From contig CAJTPP010000019.1 of NCBI GenBank assembly GCA_910578235.1, positions 693 through 39,400 on the forward strand: a DNA stretch of 38,708 nt. Reading direction: 5' to 3'. This stretch comes from an uncultured Clostridia bacterium. GTDB lineage: Bacteria > Bacillota > Clostridia > UBA1381. Of this stretch, positions 1 to 7,079 are shown one piece after another (the stretch's first letter is position 1; the number at the start of each line of letters is the position of its first letter). The notes below the pieces were generated by a model. That model saw nothing but the letters and a program-made list of their open reading frames with translations, was not told the DNA's origin and did not search any database. The position numbers were made by a program, and so were the translations under genes.

Positions 1-125
1 TACACTCCCGTAAGAAAACGCTGTATAAGCATCAGTATGCCGAGCACGGCTGTCGTTATTATCTCACACAAATTATTATTTTCGGAGATTTTTTTGAATT
101 CATCTTTAAGATAAGTAATATTCAC
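1..125 (-). CDS. Unidentified membrane protein, N-terminal part only (cut by window edge)
   Basis: Reading leftward from a GTG at 125-123 gives about 41 codons that stay open to the window edge. The start is chosen because a GGAGG sits 7 nt upstream (133-137). The fragment has a charged start (NITYLKDEFKKISENNN) followed by a hydrophobic stretch (IITTAVLGILMLI) that looks like one membrane helix. I do not recognise the family. It lies downstream of, and in the same direction as, the alcohol dehydrogenase but is separated from it by a terminator, so it is probably a separate unit. Confidence 0.55.
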   Translation of the reverse strand, partial: MNITYLKDEFKKISENNNLCEIITTAVLGILMLIQRFLTGV

Positions 126-162
126 ATCATTTCCTCCGTGTGTTTGAAAAATCCCTTTTTAT

Positions 163-201
163 AAAAAAGGTGTAGGTATGCGATTGACCGCATACCTACT
201 A
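163..201 (-). terminator. Rho-independent terminator of the alcohol dehydrogenase gene
   Basis: An 11-bp perfect stem (172-182 paired with 189-199; GTAGGTATGCG with its complement) and 6-nt loop is followed on the minus strand by a run of T (CCTTTTTTATAAAAAGG). It ends transcription from the gene at 317-1459. Confidence 0.8.
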
Positions 202-316
202 TTAGTGCCCGAGCATATCTGAAAACTCATTTTCATCATGATAAATTTGCGCATGCTCCGGCCGTTCTATCCACACTGCGGCGCTCCGATAAAACGCCTG
301 AATGTATATGTATTTA

Positions 317-1459
317 TTATTCATACAAATGCTCAAGTATCTGGACAACCTCTGGCTTTGTAGGCACGCGCGGATTTGTAGCCGTACACGCGTCCGCAAG
401 AGCTTTTTCCGCCATAGAATCAATGGCGTTGAAATATTCCGTTCTGTCAACACCGCATTGCGAAACGGAAATAGGAATATTCATTTCTTTAAGCATAAAC
501 TGGATCCATCCTACAAGAGCGCGTATTGTTGTAATTTCATTAAAATTATTTACACCGAGCAGTTTTGCCACATTCACATATTTTTCAACGCACTTCGGAT
601 ATTCCTTCTGGCTCTTTGAATGCTTGTTTATACCCGAATTATACTCGATAATATGAGGAAGCAGCATTGCGTTCGCCCTTCCGTGAGGAATATGGAATTT
701 CGCTCCCACAGCATGGGCCACGCCATGGTTAAGACCAAGCGACGCGCTGTTGAACGCGAGTCCCGCAAGACATGAGGCAACGTGCATTTTCTTTCTCGCA
801 TGAGTATCGTTATTGTCAAGATAAGACCGAAGCAAGAATGTTCCGCATATCTCAATCGCTTTCTCCGCAAGCGCGGCGGAAAACTCATTATTATTAATAC
901 TTACATACGCCTCGATAGCGTGTGTAAGCACGTCCATCCCCGTATCAGCCGTGACGTTCGCCGGAACACTCTTTACAAGATCAGCGTCAAGAATAGCTTC
1001 CGTGGGAAGCATGCTCTCTGACACAAGCGGATATTTAACATCCTTATCAGGATCCGAAACAACCGCGAAAGCCGTAACCTCCGAACCTGTTCCCGAGGTT
1101 GTAGGAATAGCTATAAGAGCGGTTTCCTTACCTGTCGCGCGGGTTGCGAATTCACGTATTGACTTAGCGCTGTCTATCGCGCTGCCGCCGCCGATTGCGA
1201 TTACGCAGTCGGGATCATATTGCAGCATAGCCTGCACACCGATGGTAATTTTCTCAATCGGAGGATCAGGAACAACATCTGAAAACACCTCAAACTCTGT
1301 ATAGCCGTCGTTCAGACGTATTGTGACCATCTGAAGCATGCCGCTTTTCGCGACGAACGGATCTGTAATTATAAGCGCCTTTTTATACGGCAGGTCAGAT
1401 AGCCTGTCAAGCGCGTTGTCACCGAAATATATCTTGGTTTTTATATCAAAACTGTTCAT
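317..1459 (-). CDS. Iron-containing alcohol dehydrogenase (1-propanol dehydrogenase-like)
   Basis: A 380-residue member of the group III, Fe(II)-dependent alcohol dehydrogenases, which reduce aldehydes to alcohols with NAD(P)H. Visible motifs are the nucleotide-binding GGGSAIDSAK, the PTTSGTGSEVT segment, and the metal-binding region ADTGMDVLTHAIEAYVS followed by LGLNHGVAHAVG and FHIPHGRANA, which supply the Asp/His ligands. Length fits the PduQ-like branch. The frame is open for 16 more codons upstream (to 1507), but ATG 1459 is preferred because of a GGGGTGG 10-12 nt before it and because family members begin near this point. It is transcribed alone, with a terminator behind it. The substrate cannot be told from sequence; no microcompartment genes are nearby. 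Confidence 0.9.
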   Translation of the reverse strand: MNSFDIKTKIYFGDNALDRLSDLPYKKALIITDPFVAKSGMLQMVTIRLNDGYTEFEVFSDVVPDPPIEKITIGVQAMLQYDPDCVIAIGGGSAIDSAKSIREFATRATGKETALIAIPTTSGTGSEVTAFAVVSDPDKDVKYPLVSESMLPTEAILDADLVKSVPANVTADTGMDVLTHAIEAYVSINNNEFSAALAEKAIEICGTFLLRSYLDNNDTHARKKMHVASCLAGLAFNSASLGLNHGVAHAVGAKFHIPHGRANAMLLPHIIEYNSGINKHSKSQKEYPKCVEKYVNVAKLLGVNNFNEITTIRALVGWIQFMLKEMNIPISVSQCGVDRTEYFNAIDSMAEKALADACTATNPRVPTKPEVVQILEHLYE

Positions 1460-1588
1460 TATACATATTCCACCCCTGTCTGAATAAATATTTCTTTTAA
1501 ACAACATTATAAATTCATTATACTATATTTCAGAAAATATTACAAGTGCAAAGAGAAAAATAATGCCTAAAAATTAAATGCCGTTCTA

Positions 1589-1617
1589 TTGCAATTTCAA
1601 TATCTGTGTGTTATACT
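1589..1617 (+). promoter_or_regulatory. Predicted promoter of the trpA-like gene
   Basis: TTGCAA (1589-1594), 17-nt spacer, TATACT (1612-1617), about 48 nt before the start codon at 1665. Confidence 0.65.
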
Positions 1618-1664
1618 GAATATCGGAGTGGATTGAAATAAAAAATTTATCGGGAGATTTCAGA

Positions 1665-2450
1665 ATGAACAGAATAGACGAGAAATTCAATAAATTAAAA
1701 GCAGAGAGAAGAAAAGCTCTCATTGCGTTTCTGACTGTCGGTGACCCCGACATGGAAACAAGCGAACAAGCTATTTATACATTACAGGATGAGGGCGCCG
1801 ACCTGATTGAGCTTGGCGTGCCTTTTTCAGATCCCGCGGCAGACGGTCCGATTATTCAGCGTGCCGACGAAAGAGCGCTGGCAAACGGTACGGACATTTT
1901 CGCCGCGTTTGAATTAGCAGTAAAAGTTCGGGACAATATAAAAATACCGATAGTATTTTCTCTGTATTATAATGTAATAGTACAGTACGGCGCAGAAAAG
2001 TTTTTCGCCGACTGTCATAAGGCGGGTATTGACGGACTGATAATTCCGGATCTTCCTTTCGAGGAAAGCGGTGAAATCACCGAATATACAAAAAAATACG
2101 GCGTGTATCAGATACATTTTATATCCCCCGCCTCGAAGAACAGAATAAAAAACATATCGCAATACGCAAAAGGTTTTTTACACTGTATTCTGCCGTTTGA
2201 CGCTGACAGCTTACAAACGCTTGACAAAACAGCGGCTATGATCAAAAATTGTACGGACATGCCCGTATGCGCCGTGTCTGACAGATCAGACAACGACTAC
2301 ATAATAAAACTGTCACAGCATTTTGACGGCGTCATTATCAGCAGTGACATTGTGGAAGCAATCGCTTCAGGGAAAAACAAGAACGAAAGAATTGATAATC
2401 TCCGCACAAAAATGCGTGATCTGAAATCATGCGTAATGATATATGAATAA
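1665..2450 (+). CDS. trpA: Tryptophan synthase alpha subunit homologue, orphan and divergent
   Basis: A 261-residue TIM-barrel protein of the TrpA family, which cleaves indole-3-glycerol phosphate to indole and glyceraldehyde-3-phosphate. The signature LIELGVPFSDPAADG is intact, and the two catalytic acids fall at E49 and D60, the same numbers as in the E. coli enzyme. The C-terminal half is unusual. The stretch after strand 6 reads GFLHCILPFDADS (170-182) instead of the usual SRxGVTG loop, strand 7 reads VCAVSDRSDND instead of VGFGIS, and strand 8 has GVIISSD in place of the phosphate-binding GSAIV. No trpB or other trp gene lies beside it; the next genes are a cell-surface protein and pyrophosphatase. 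It may be a TrpA working in trans, or a paralogue that lost phosphate binding. Confidence 0.8.
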   Translation: MNRIDEKFNKLKAERRKALIAFLTVGDPDMETSEQAIYTLQDEGADLIELGVPFSDPAADGPIIQRADERALANGTDIFAAFELAVKVRDNIKIPIVFSLYYNVIVQYGAEKFFADCHKAGIDGLIIPDLPFEESGEITEYTKKYGVYQIHFISPASKNRIKNISQYAKGFLHCILPFDADSLQTLDKTAAMIKNCTDMPVCAVSDRSDNDYIIKLSQHFDGVIISSDIVEAIASGKNKNERIDNLRTKMRDLKSCVMIYE

Positions 2451-2472
2451 TTATCAGAAAAGAGGAAAACAT

Positions 2473-3723
2473 ATGAAATTCAGAAAAACAGCGTGCGCGG
2501 CGCTTGCGTTTATGCTTGCCGCCGGGACAGCCGCGTCGGCTAAAGATAACGTATACGCATACAATAAATTTGTATCAACTATTATAGGTCCGCATTATGG
2601 CTACTGTAATTTCGCGGCTTCATTCGCGGGACATGAAAATGAGTATGAAAATGTAAATACTTATTTCGGCGGACTCATTTCAGCGTTTTATGACGATATA
2701 GACGGTGACTTTGACAATGAACTTGTAACAGTTGAGACAACAGGAGTTACAGCATATCAGAAAGAGGAAAAGGGAGTGGTATTTTTAGGCTCGGCGGACA
2801 TAGAGCTTATAGCCAACTACGGAGACTCATTCGCAAACGTATTCACCGTGCCCGAGGGACGCAAGAAGTACATAGGAATTGAAACATATTCCAAGGCGTC
2901 AGAGGACTATCATTTGTATCTGTACGATCTTAATCCCGATACTGACGATCTCAAGAAAATCCTCGATATAAGCAGAAAATCAAATGAGGAAGGTATTGAC
3001 GAAAGTGTCTGGGCAAAGGATAAGACATATTATTCCTATACAAATGGCGGCGGTGTACAGACCTCAATAAACCCCGACAGCTATACAGACAGCAGCGATG
3101 CCGCGGCCAAAGCGCTCGGAGATACAGTCGGTTTGTTCAAAGAGACCATATCTAAAGAGAAAATCCAAAAGCGAATGACAGGCGGCGATGCGGACGGAGA
3201 CAGAAGTGATGACGGAAATTACCGTATAAGCGCCTTTATTCCGAACAGCGTAAAGCTTGTCTCTTATGTAAGAGCGACAGGAGTGCGTCTTGCGGAAAAG
3301 CCGATAGTTATTTTTGAGGACAACAGTCCGCTTAACGAGCTTGCCGTAAAACCCGACATTGTCACAGTTATGGTTAACAACGAGACATTGCAGTTTCCTA
3401 CTCAGGATCCGGTCATAATTGACGGAACGACACTTGTTCCTGTTCGTACCATCATTGAAACATTCGATGCAAAAGTGGACTGGGTTGATGAAAACGGAGT
3501 ACAAAAAGTAATAGTCAACACGGCTGATAAAAACATTTCAATGACAATAAACAGTAAAGAGCTTTATGTAAACGGAGAAAGACAAAACGATCTTGAGGTT
3601 CCCGCTCAGCTTATAAACGATAAGACACTTGTGCCTATGAGAGTAATAAGCGAGGCGCTGGGATGTCGTGTCGACTGGGTTCAGGAAACAAAAACAGTAG
3701 TTATAGAGTCACAACAACAGTAA
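2473..3723 (+). CDS. Secreted protein with C-terminal copper-amine-oxidase-N domain
   Basis: A 416-residue protein with a signal peptide (MKFRKTACAALAFMLAAGTAASA). The middle (about 40-280) is a beta-rich domain that I do not recognise, with acidic 'DIDGDFDNELV' text resembling FG-GAP-type repeats. The last ~110 residues form a copper-amine-oxidase N-terminal-like domain (PF07833 type): 'PVIIDGTTLVPVRTIIETFDAKVDW' and a second half 'LINDKTLVPMRVISEALGCRVDW'. In Clostridia this domain is a wall- or polymer-associated module and does not imply oxidase activity. The start at 2473 is chosen over 2443 because it follows AAGAGGAAAA and begins the signal peptide; the longer frame would overlap trpA by 8 nt. 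Confidence 0.8.
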   Translation: MKFRKTACAALAFMLAAGTAASAKDNVYAYNKFVSTIIGPHYGYCNFAASFAGHENEYENVNTYFGGLISAFYDDIDGDFDNELVTVETTGVTAYQKEEKGVVFLGSADIELIANYGDSFANVFTVPEGRKKYIGIETYSKASEDYHLYLYDLNPDTDDLKKILDISRKSNEEGIDESVWAKDKTYYSYTNGGGVQTSINPDSYTDSSDAAAKALGDTVGLFKETISKEKIQKRMTGGDADGDRSDDGNYRISAFIPNSVKLVSYVRATGVRLAEKPIVIFEDNSPLNELAVKPDIVTVMVNNETLQFPTQDPVIIDGTTLVPVRTIIETFDAKVDWVDENGVQKVIVNTADKNISMTINSKELYVNGERQNDLEVPAQLINDKTLVPMRVISEALGCRVDWVQETKTVVIESQQQ

Positions 3724-3736
3724 GGAGCGCGGTAAA

Positions 3737-4267
3737 ATGTCAAATATATGGCACGATATAAACCCGAAAAGAATTTCGGCTGAAAGATTTATGGCGGTTA
3801 TTGAAATACCGAAAGGTGTAAAAAACAAATATGAAATGGATAAAGAAACAGGATTGCTGCGTCTTGACAGGGTTCTGTATACGTCTACGCATTATCCTGC
3901 GAATTACGGATTTATTCCGCGCACATACGCGGCGGATAACGATCCTCTTGACGTGCTTGTGCTTTGTCAGGAGTCAATTGTTCCGATGACGCTTGTTGAG
4001 TGTTATCCGATAGGCGTTATGAAAATGATTGATGACGACCAGGTAGACGAAAAAATTATAGCAATTCCGTTCAATGATCCCTCATATGCGAACTATACCG
4101 ACATCTCACATCTGCCGCAGCATACGTTTGCTGAAATTTCTCATTTCTTCCGCGTATATAAATCGCTTGAAGGTAAGGAAACGGTTGTAAACGAGGTGCT
4201 CGGCCGTGACGCCGCAAAAGAAGTTATACAAAACTGTATTACGGCGTATAAGGACACATACTGCTGA
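3737..4267 (+). CDS. ppa: Inorganic pyrophosphatase, family I
   Basis: A 176-residue soluble family I pyrophosphatase that hydrolyses PPi and pulls biosynthetic reactions forward. The PROSITE-type signature DNDPLDVLVL supplies metal-binding aspartates; other family features are IEIPKGVKNKYEMDKETG, TSTHYPANYGFIPRTYA and the late KSLEGKE region with its lysine. Length is normal. It begins 13 nt after the previous gene behind AAGGAGCG, so the two are likely co-transcribed, and it ends at a strong terminator. Confidence 0.93.
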   Translation: MSNIWHDINPKRISAERFMAVIEIPKGVKNKYEMDKETGLLRLDRVLYTSTHYPANYGFIPRTYAADNDPLDVLVLCQESIVPMTLVECYPIGVMKMIDDDQVDEKIIAIPFNDPSYANYTDISHLPQHTFAEISHFFRVYKSLEGKETVVNEVLGRDAAKEVIQNCITAYKDTYC

Positions 4268-4280
4268 TAAAATGTTTACA

Positions 4281-4314
4281 AAAAAGGCACGGTTTATTTT
4301 AACCGTGCCTTTTG
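4281..4314 (+). terminator. Terminator after ppa
   Basis: Twelve-bp stem AAAGGCACGGTT (4283-4294) with its complement (4301-4312), then T-rich sequence. The A-run on the left makes it usable from either strand. Confidence 0.85.
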
Positions 4315-4752
4315 AATTTACATTAATATAGTCTATACCTTTTCTTCACACAACCGTTTCATTCGGTCCAGACAACTCCAAAGAAACACCTTTGCACTGG
4401 CTTTCCCGCTGTTTTTGCGGATAGAAATAAATTTATATCCGCAGCCCGTTATCAACTATTATAAAATCAAACTAAACCGGCTCATTTTCAAAGAAAACTT
4501 TTATCCAGTCACTTCCACCGTAATATATATTGTAAACCTAACTAATATTATACACTATATCACGCTTCAATTCATCCTGTACTATTTAGCAGACACAACC
4601 GGAATTTTTGAAGCACTACCTGACATCCGTATCTCCTCATGTCTCAACACGGGCATATTCATCTTATACGCCGCTCCCTTTCTCTTATCTTTGTGACGCG
4701 GGCAAATTACAATAAGGTAAAGAAATAAACCCAAATCAGGCAATGTTATCAT
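4315..4752. other. Intergenic region with no convincing gene
   Basis: About 440 bases between ppa and the DUF4363 gene. It is AT-rich, with an 8-bp hairpin at about 4418-4445 (GCGGATA / TATCCGC arms). A short open stretch on each strand lacks a ribosome site and family-like composition. I see no RNA gene or mobile element. Confidence 0.5.
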
Positions 4753-5133
4753 TTACAATATGTTTTCCAGCTTCAGCTTATAGTTCTTCGGAAGATGCTC
4801 AAACAAAAAACCAAGAACATTACAGCGCGCAAGAGCGTCCGTCTTCTGCTCTCCATGTATATAGCTAACCAGTTCAAACACATTAATTTCTATTGTGTCA
4901 ATCTCCTCATGATTGCCCGTAGCAGCAAGCACGGTGTCTTTCTTATCCAAATATTCCGCCATTTTAACCGTTTCTCTTTCCGCCGCATCAAAATCCGCCT
5001 CTTCAAGCGCCATTATAATACTTCTGTTCATTTCCGCCAATTCCTCCGACACAGCGTCAATATGGCTTGTATAAATAACACTGCCTACAACCATAACAAC
5101 AGCTATACACAGCGATATAATCACACCTTTCAT
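4753..5133 (-). CDS. DUF4363 family membrane-anchored protein
   Basis: A 126-residue protein with one N-terminal membrane helix (MKGVIISLCIAVVMVVGSVIY) and an all-helical, acidic remainder rich in E/A/K. This architecture and its position directly behind a DUF421 gene fit the DUF4363 family of unknown function. The ATG overlaps the TGA of the DUF421 gene by 4 nt (5130-5133), so the pair is translationally coupled and the products probably work together at the membrane. Confidence 0.8.
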   Translation of the reverse strand: MKGVIISLCIAVVMVVGSVIYTSHIDAVSEELAEMNRSIIMALEEADFDAAERETVKMAEYLDKKDTVLAATGNHEEIDTIEINVFELVSYIHGEQKTDALARCNVLGFLFEHLPKNYKLKLENIL

Positions 5134-5819
5134 GTTCCGTTATACTCCCCCTTCATCTGAACAAAAAGCTCTCCTTCTGCGTCCAGCGATGCAATGAATA
5201 CCTTTTTTATATCATCAACGCTGTACTTTCCAAGCTCCTTCATAAGCCACGCCATATCCTTTTCCGCTCTCGCCAGCTCATGCTTATTCAGCGTCCCATC
5301 GGAAATAAGAGTGCACGGCAATCCGTCATGACGCACGTTTTCAAGCCGCAAATCCTCCGTTGTCACGCTTCGCGCGCTGTCCTTCGGTATAACGCTCAGT
5401 TTTCCGCTCGTTTCAACCACGGCCACCTCTACATCCGACACATCATGACAGCCGTTAAGGCGTAATTCCTCCAGTAAGTCATTTATATTAAAACGCAGAC
5501 GCGCCAGTTCTTTTTCGTTTATATTACCGTTATATATTACAATACTCGGTTCTCCGCTCAGCAGCTTTCTCATTTTTTTACTTTTCAGGCTCAGATATGA
5601 CATTGTAACCTCTGCCACAAGCAACGTCATAACCGGCACAATTCCTGACAGCAGCGGTATGTCTATCGCCTGCATAGGCACCGAGGCAAGATCGGAAATC
5701 ATTATCGCAACCACAAGCTCCGAGGGCTGAAGCTCTCCAAGCTGTCTTTTCCCCATTATCCGCATTGCTATGATCACCATTATATACAAAATAAGCGTTC
5801 TTATAACCGGTACAAGCAT
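5130..5819 (-). CDS. DUF421 (YetF-type) membrane protein
   Basis: A 229-residue protein with about three N-terminal membrane helices (residues 1-85), including the family hallmarks RIMGKRQLGELQPSELVVAIMISDLASVPM, and a C-terminal soluble YetF-like region with RLRFNINDLLEELRLNGCHDVSDVEVAVVETSGKLSV and a second similar half. DUF421 proteins are common in spore-formers, and their role is not established. The gene starts behind GGGAGGA and is first in a two-gene unit with DUF4363. Confidence 0.88.
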   Translation of the reverse strand: MLVPVIRTLILYIMVIIAMRIMGKRQLGELQPSELVVAIMISDLASVPMQAIDIPLLSGIVPVMTLLVAEVTMSYLSLKSKKMRKLLSGEPSIVIYNGNINEKELARLRFNINDLLEELRLNGCHDVSDVEVAVVETSGKLSVIPKDSARSVTTEDLRLENVRHDGLPCTLISDGTLNKHELARAEKDMAWLMKELGKYSVDDIKKVFIASLDAEGELFVQMKGEYNGT

Positions 5820-5879
5820 ACATTTCCTCCCGCATCTCTTTTTTCTATTTTTTCCTTAGTATTATATTTTTATGTATAC

Positions 5880-5908
5880 TTTACTTTCATACGTTAAAGT
5901 GATATAAT
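5880..5908 (+). promoter_or_regulatory. Predicted promoter of the yerC-type gene
   Basis: TTTACT (5880-5885), 17-nt spacer, TATAAT (5903-5908), 33 nt before the start codon. Confidence 0.7.
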
Positions 5909-5941
5909 ACTATATATCTATCAATACAAGGAGAATTAATA

Positions 5942-6235
5942 ATGAAAGAAATAAATGATGAAAGTATTGACGCGCTTTTCAGCGCCGTTTTACAGCTGAA
6001 AACAAAAGATGAGTGCCGGCGTTTTTTTACAGACCTGTGCACAATCTCCGAACTGAAATCAATGAACCAGCGCATGCAGGTAGCTCTCATGCTCAAAAAC
6101 AGAAGCGTATATACTGACATTGCCTCACAGACGGGCGCGTCCACAGCAACAATAAGCCGTGTTAACAGATGTATAAATTACGGCTCTGACGGCTACAATT
6201 TAGTAATCGAAAGAATGGAGAAACAAGATGAATAG
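5942..6235 (+). CDS. YerC/YecD-type TrpR-superfamily DNA-binding protein
   Basis: A 97-residue small regulator. The segment FFTDLCTISELKSMNQRMQVALML, then YTDIASQTGASTATISRVNRCINYG, is the helix-turn-helix fold shared with the Trp repressor; the second part is the recognition turn. YerC proteins are widespread in Firmicutes and their ligand is uncertain. The start follows AAGGAGAA. Its end overlaps the start of the methyltransferase by 8 nt, so the two are coupled. The presence of a TrpA-like gene 3.5 kb away is not evidence of a link. Confidence 0.85.
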   Translation: MKEINDESIDALFSAVLQLKTKDECRRFFTDLCTISELKSMNQRMQVALMLKNRSVYTDIASQTGASTATISRVNRCINYGSDGYNLVIERMEKQDE

Positions 6236-6965
6236 CTATTCCGATTTCGCCCGCGTATATGACACTCTCATGCGCAGAGATGTTGACTATGAAAAATGGG
6301 CGGATTACATAGAAAATTTATTTGATATGTATGACGCCAATCCCTCTCTTGTGTGCGATCTCGCCTGCGGCACGGGCAATATCACAATCCCTATGGCAAA
6401 ACGCGGCTATGACATGACAGGCGTGGATATTTCAGAAAATATGCTGAACATTGCCCGCGCAAAATCAGATGGTCTTGATATTCTTTTCCTTAATCAGAAT
6501 ATGACAAAACTTGACCTTTACGGCACAATGGGGGCGTTCTTGTGCATGATTGACGGTATAAATTATATACTTCCGCCAAAATCGCTTCTATATCTGTTCA
6601 CCCGCATAAAAACCTGCTTTATTGACAGAGGCGGGCTTTTTATATTCGATATCAGCACTGAGCACAAGCTTAAAAACATTATCGGTTCAAACACGTTTGT
6701 TCACTGCGGAAAAAACATTTTCTATACATGGCAGAACAGATATCTTCCGGATAAACGGCTTTGCGATATGTTTCTTACATTTTTTATAAAGCAGGGAGAC
6801 ACGTATTCCCGCTTTGAGGAACGCCACCTGCAAAAAGCCCACTCACCAAAAGAGCTTGTCTCTCTTCTACATAAGTCCGGTTTTGAGACCGTGGATATGT
6901 ATGACGAACTGACCTTCAGTCCTCCCCGCGAAGAAAGTGAAAGAATTGTTTTTGTATGCCGCTGA
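6228..6965 (+). CDS. SAM-dependent class I methyltransferase
   Basis: A 245-residue Rossmann-fold methyltransferase. Motif I is LVCDLACGTGNITIPMAKRGYDMTGVDIS, with the acidic residue of strand 2 (GVDIS) that holds the ribose of SAM; a later strand reads GGLFIFDIST. It resembles the uncharacterised methyltransferases that begin 'YSDFARVYDTLM..VDYEKWADYI', often found beside translation and replication genes. The substrate is unknown. It is coupled to the preceding regulator gene by overlap. Confidence 0.85.
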   Translation: MNSYSDFARVYDTLMRRDVDYEKWADYIENLFDMYDANPSLVCDLACGTGNITIPMAKRGYDMTGVDISENMLNIARAKSDGLDILFLNQNMTKLDLYGTMGAFLCMIDGINYILPPKSLLYLFTRIKTCFIDRGGLFIFDISTEHKLKNIIGSNTFVHCGKNIFYTWQNRYLPDKRLCDMFLTFFIKQGDTYSRFEERHLQKAHSPKELVSLLHKSGFETVDMYDELTFSPPREESERIVFVCR

Positions 6966-6991
6966 AAACCCAATAAATTATAGCATTTTTC

Positions 6992-7020
6992 TTGATTTTT
7001 ATACCATTTTGTGGTATAAT
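6992..7020 (+). promoter_or_regulatory. Predicted gyrA promoter
   Basis: TTGATT (6992-6997), 17-nt spacer, TATAAT (7015-7020), about 60 nt before the gyrA ATG, which has AGGAGG at 7070-7075. Confidence 0.75.
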
Positions 7021-7079
7021 ATATTTAAATATTCAGTCTGAAAAATTATATTTCAGAACAGCAGATTTAGGAGGAAATT

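Noticed and set aside
4335..4440. Possible gene remnant on the minus strand (text like SGKASAKVFLWSCLDRMKRL before a stop)
   Set aside because: Only about 33 codons are open, with a stop upstream, and I could not tie it to a family.
4415..4696. 93-codon plus-strand frame
   Set aside because: No ribosome site, AT-driven composition and no recognisable domain.
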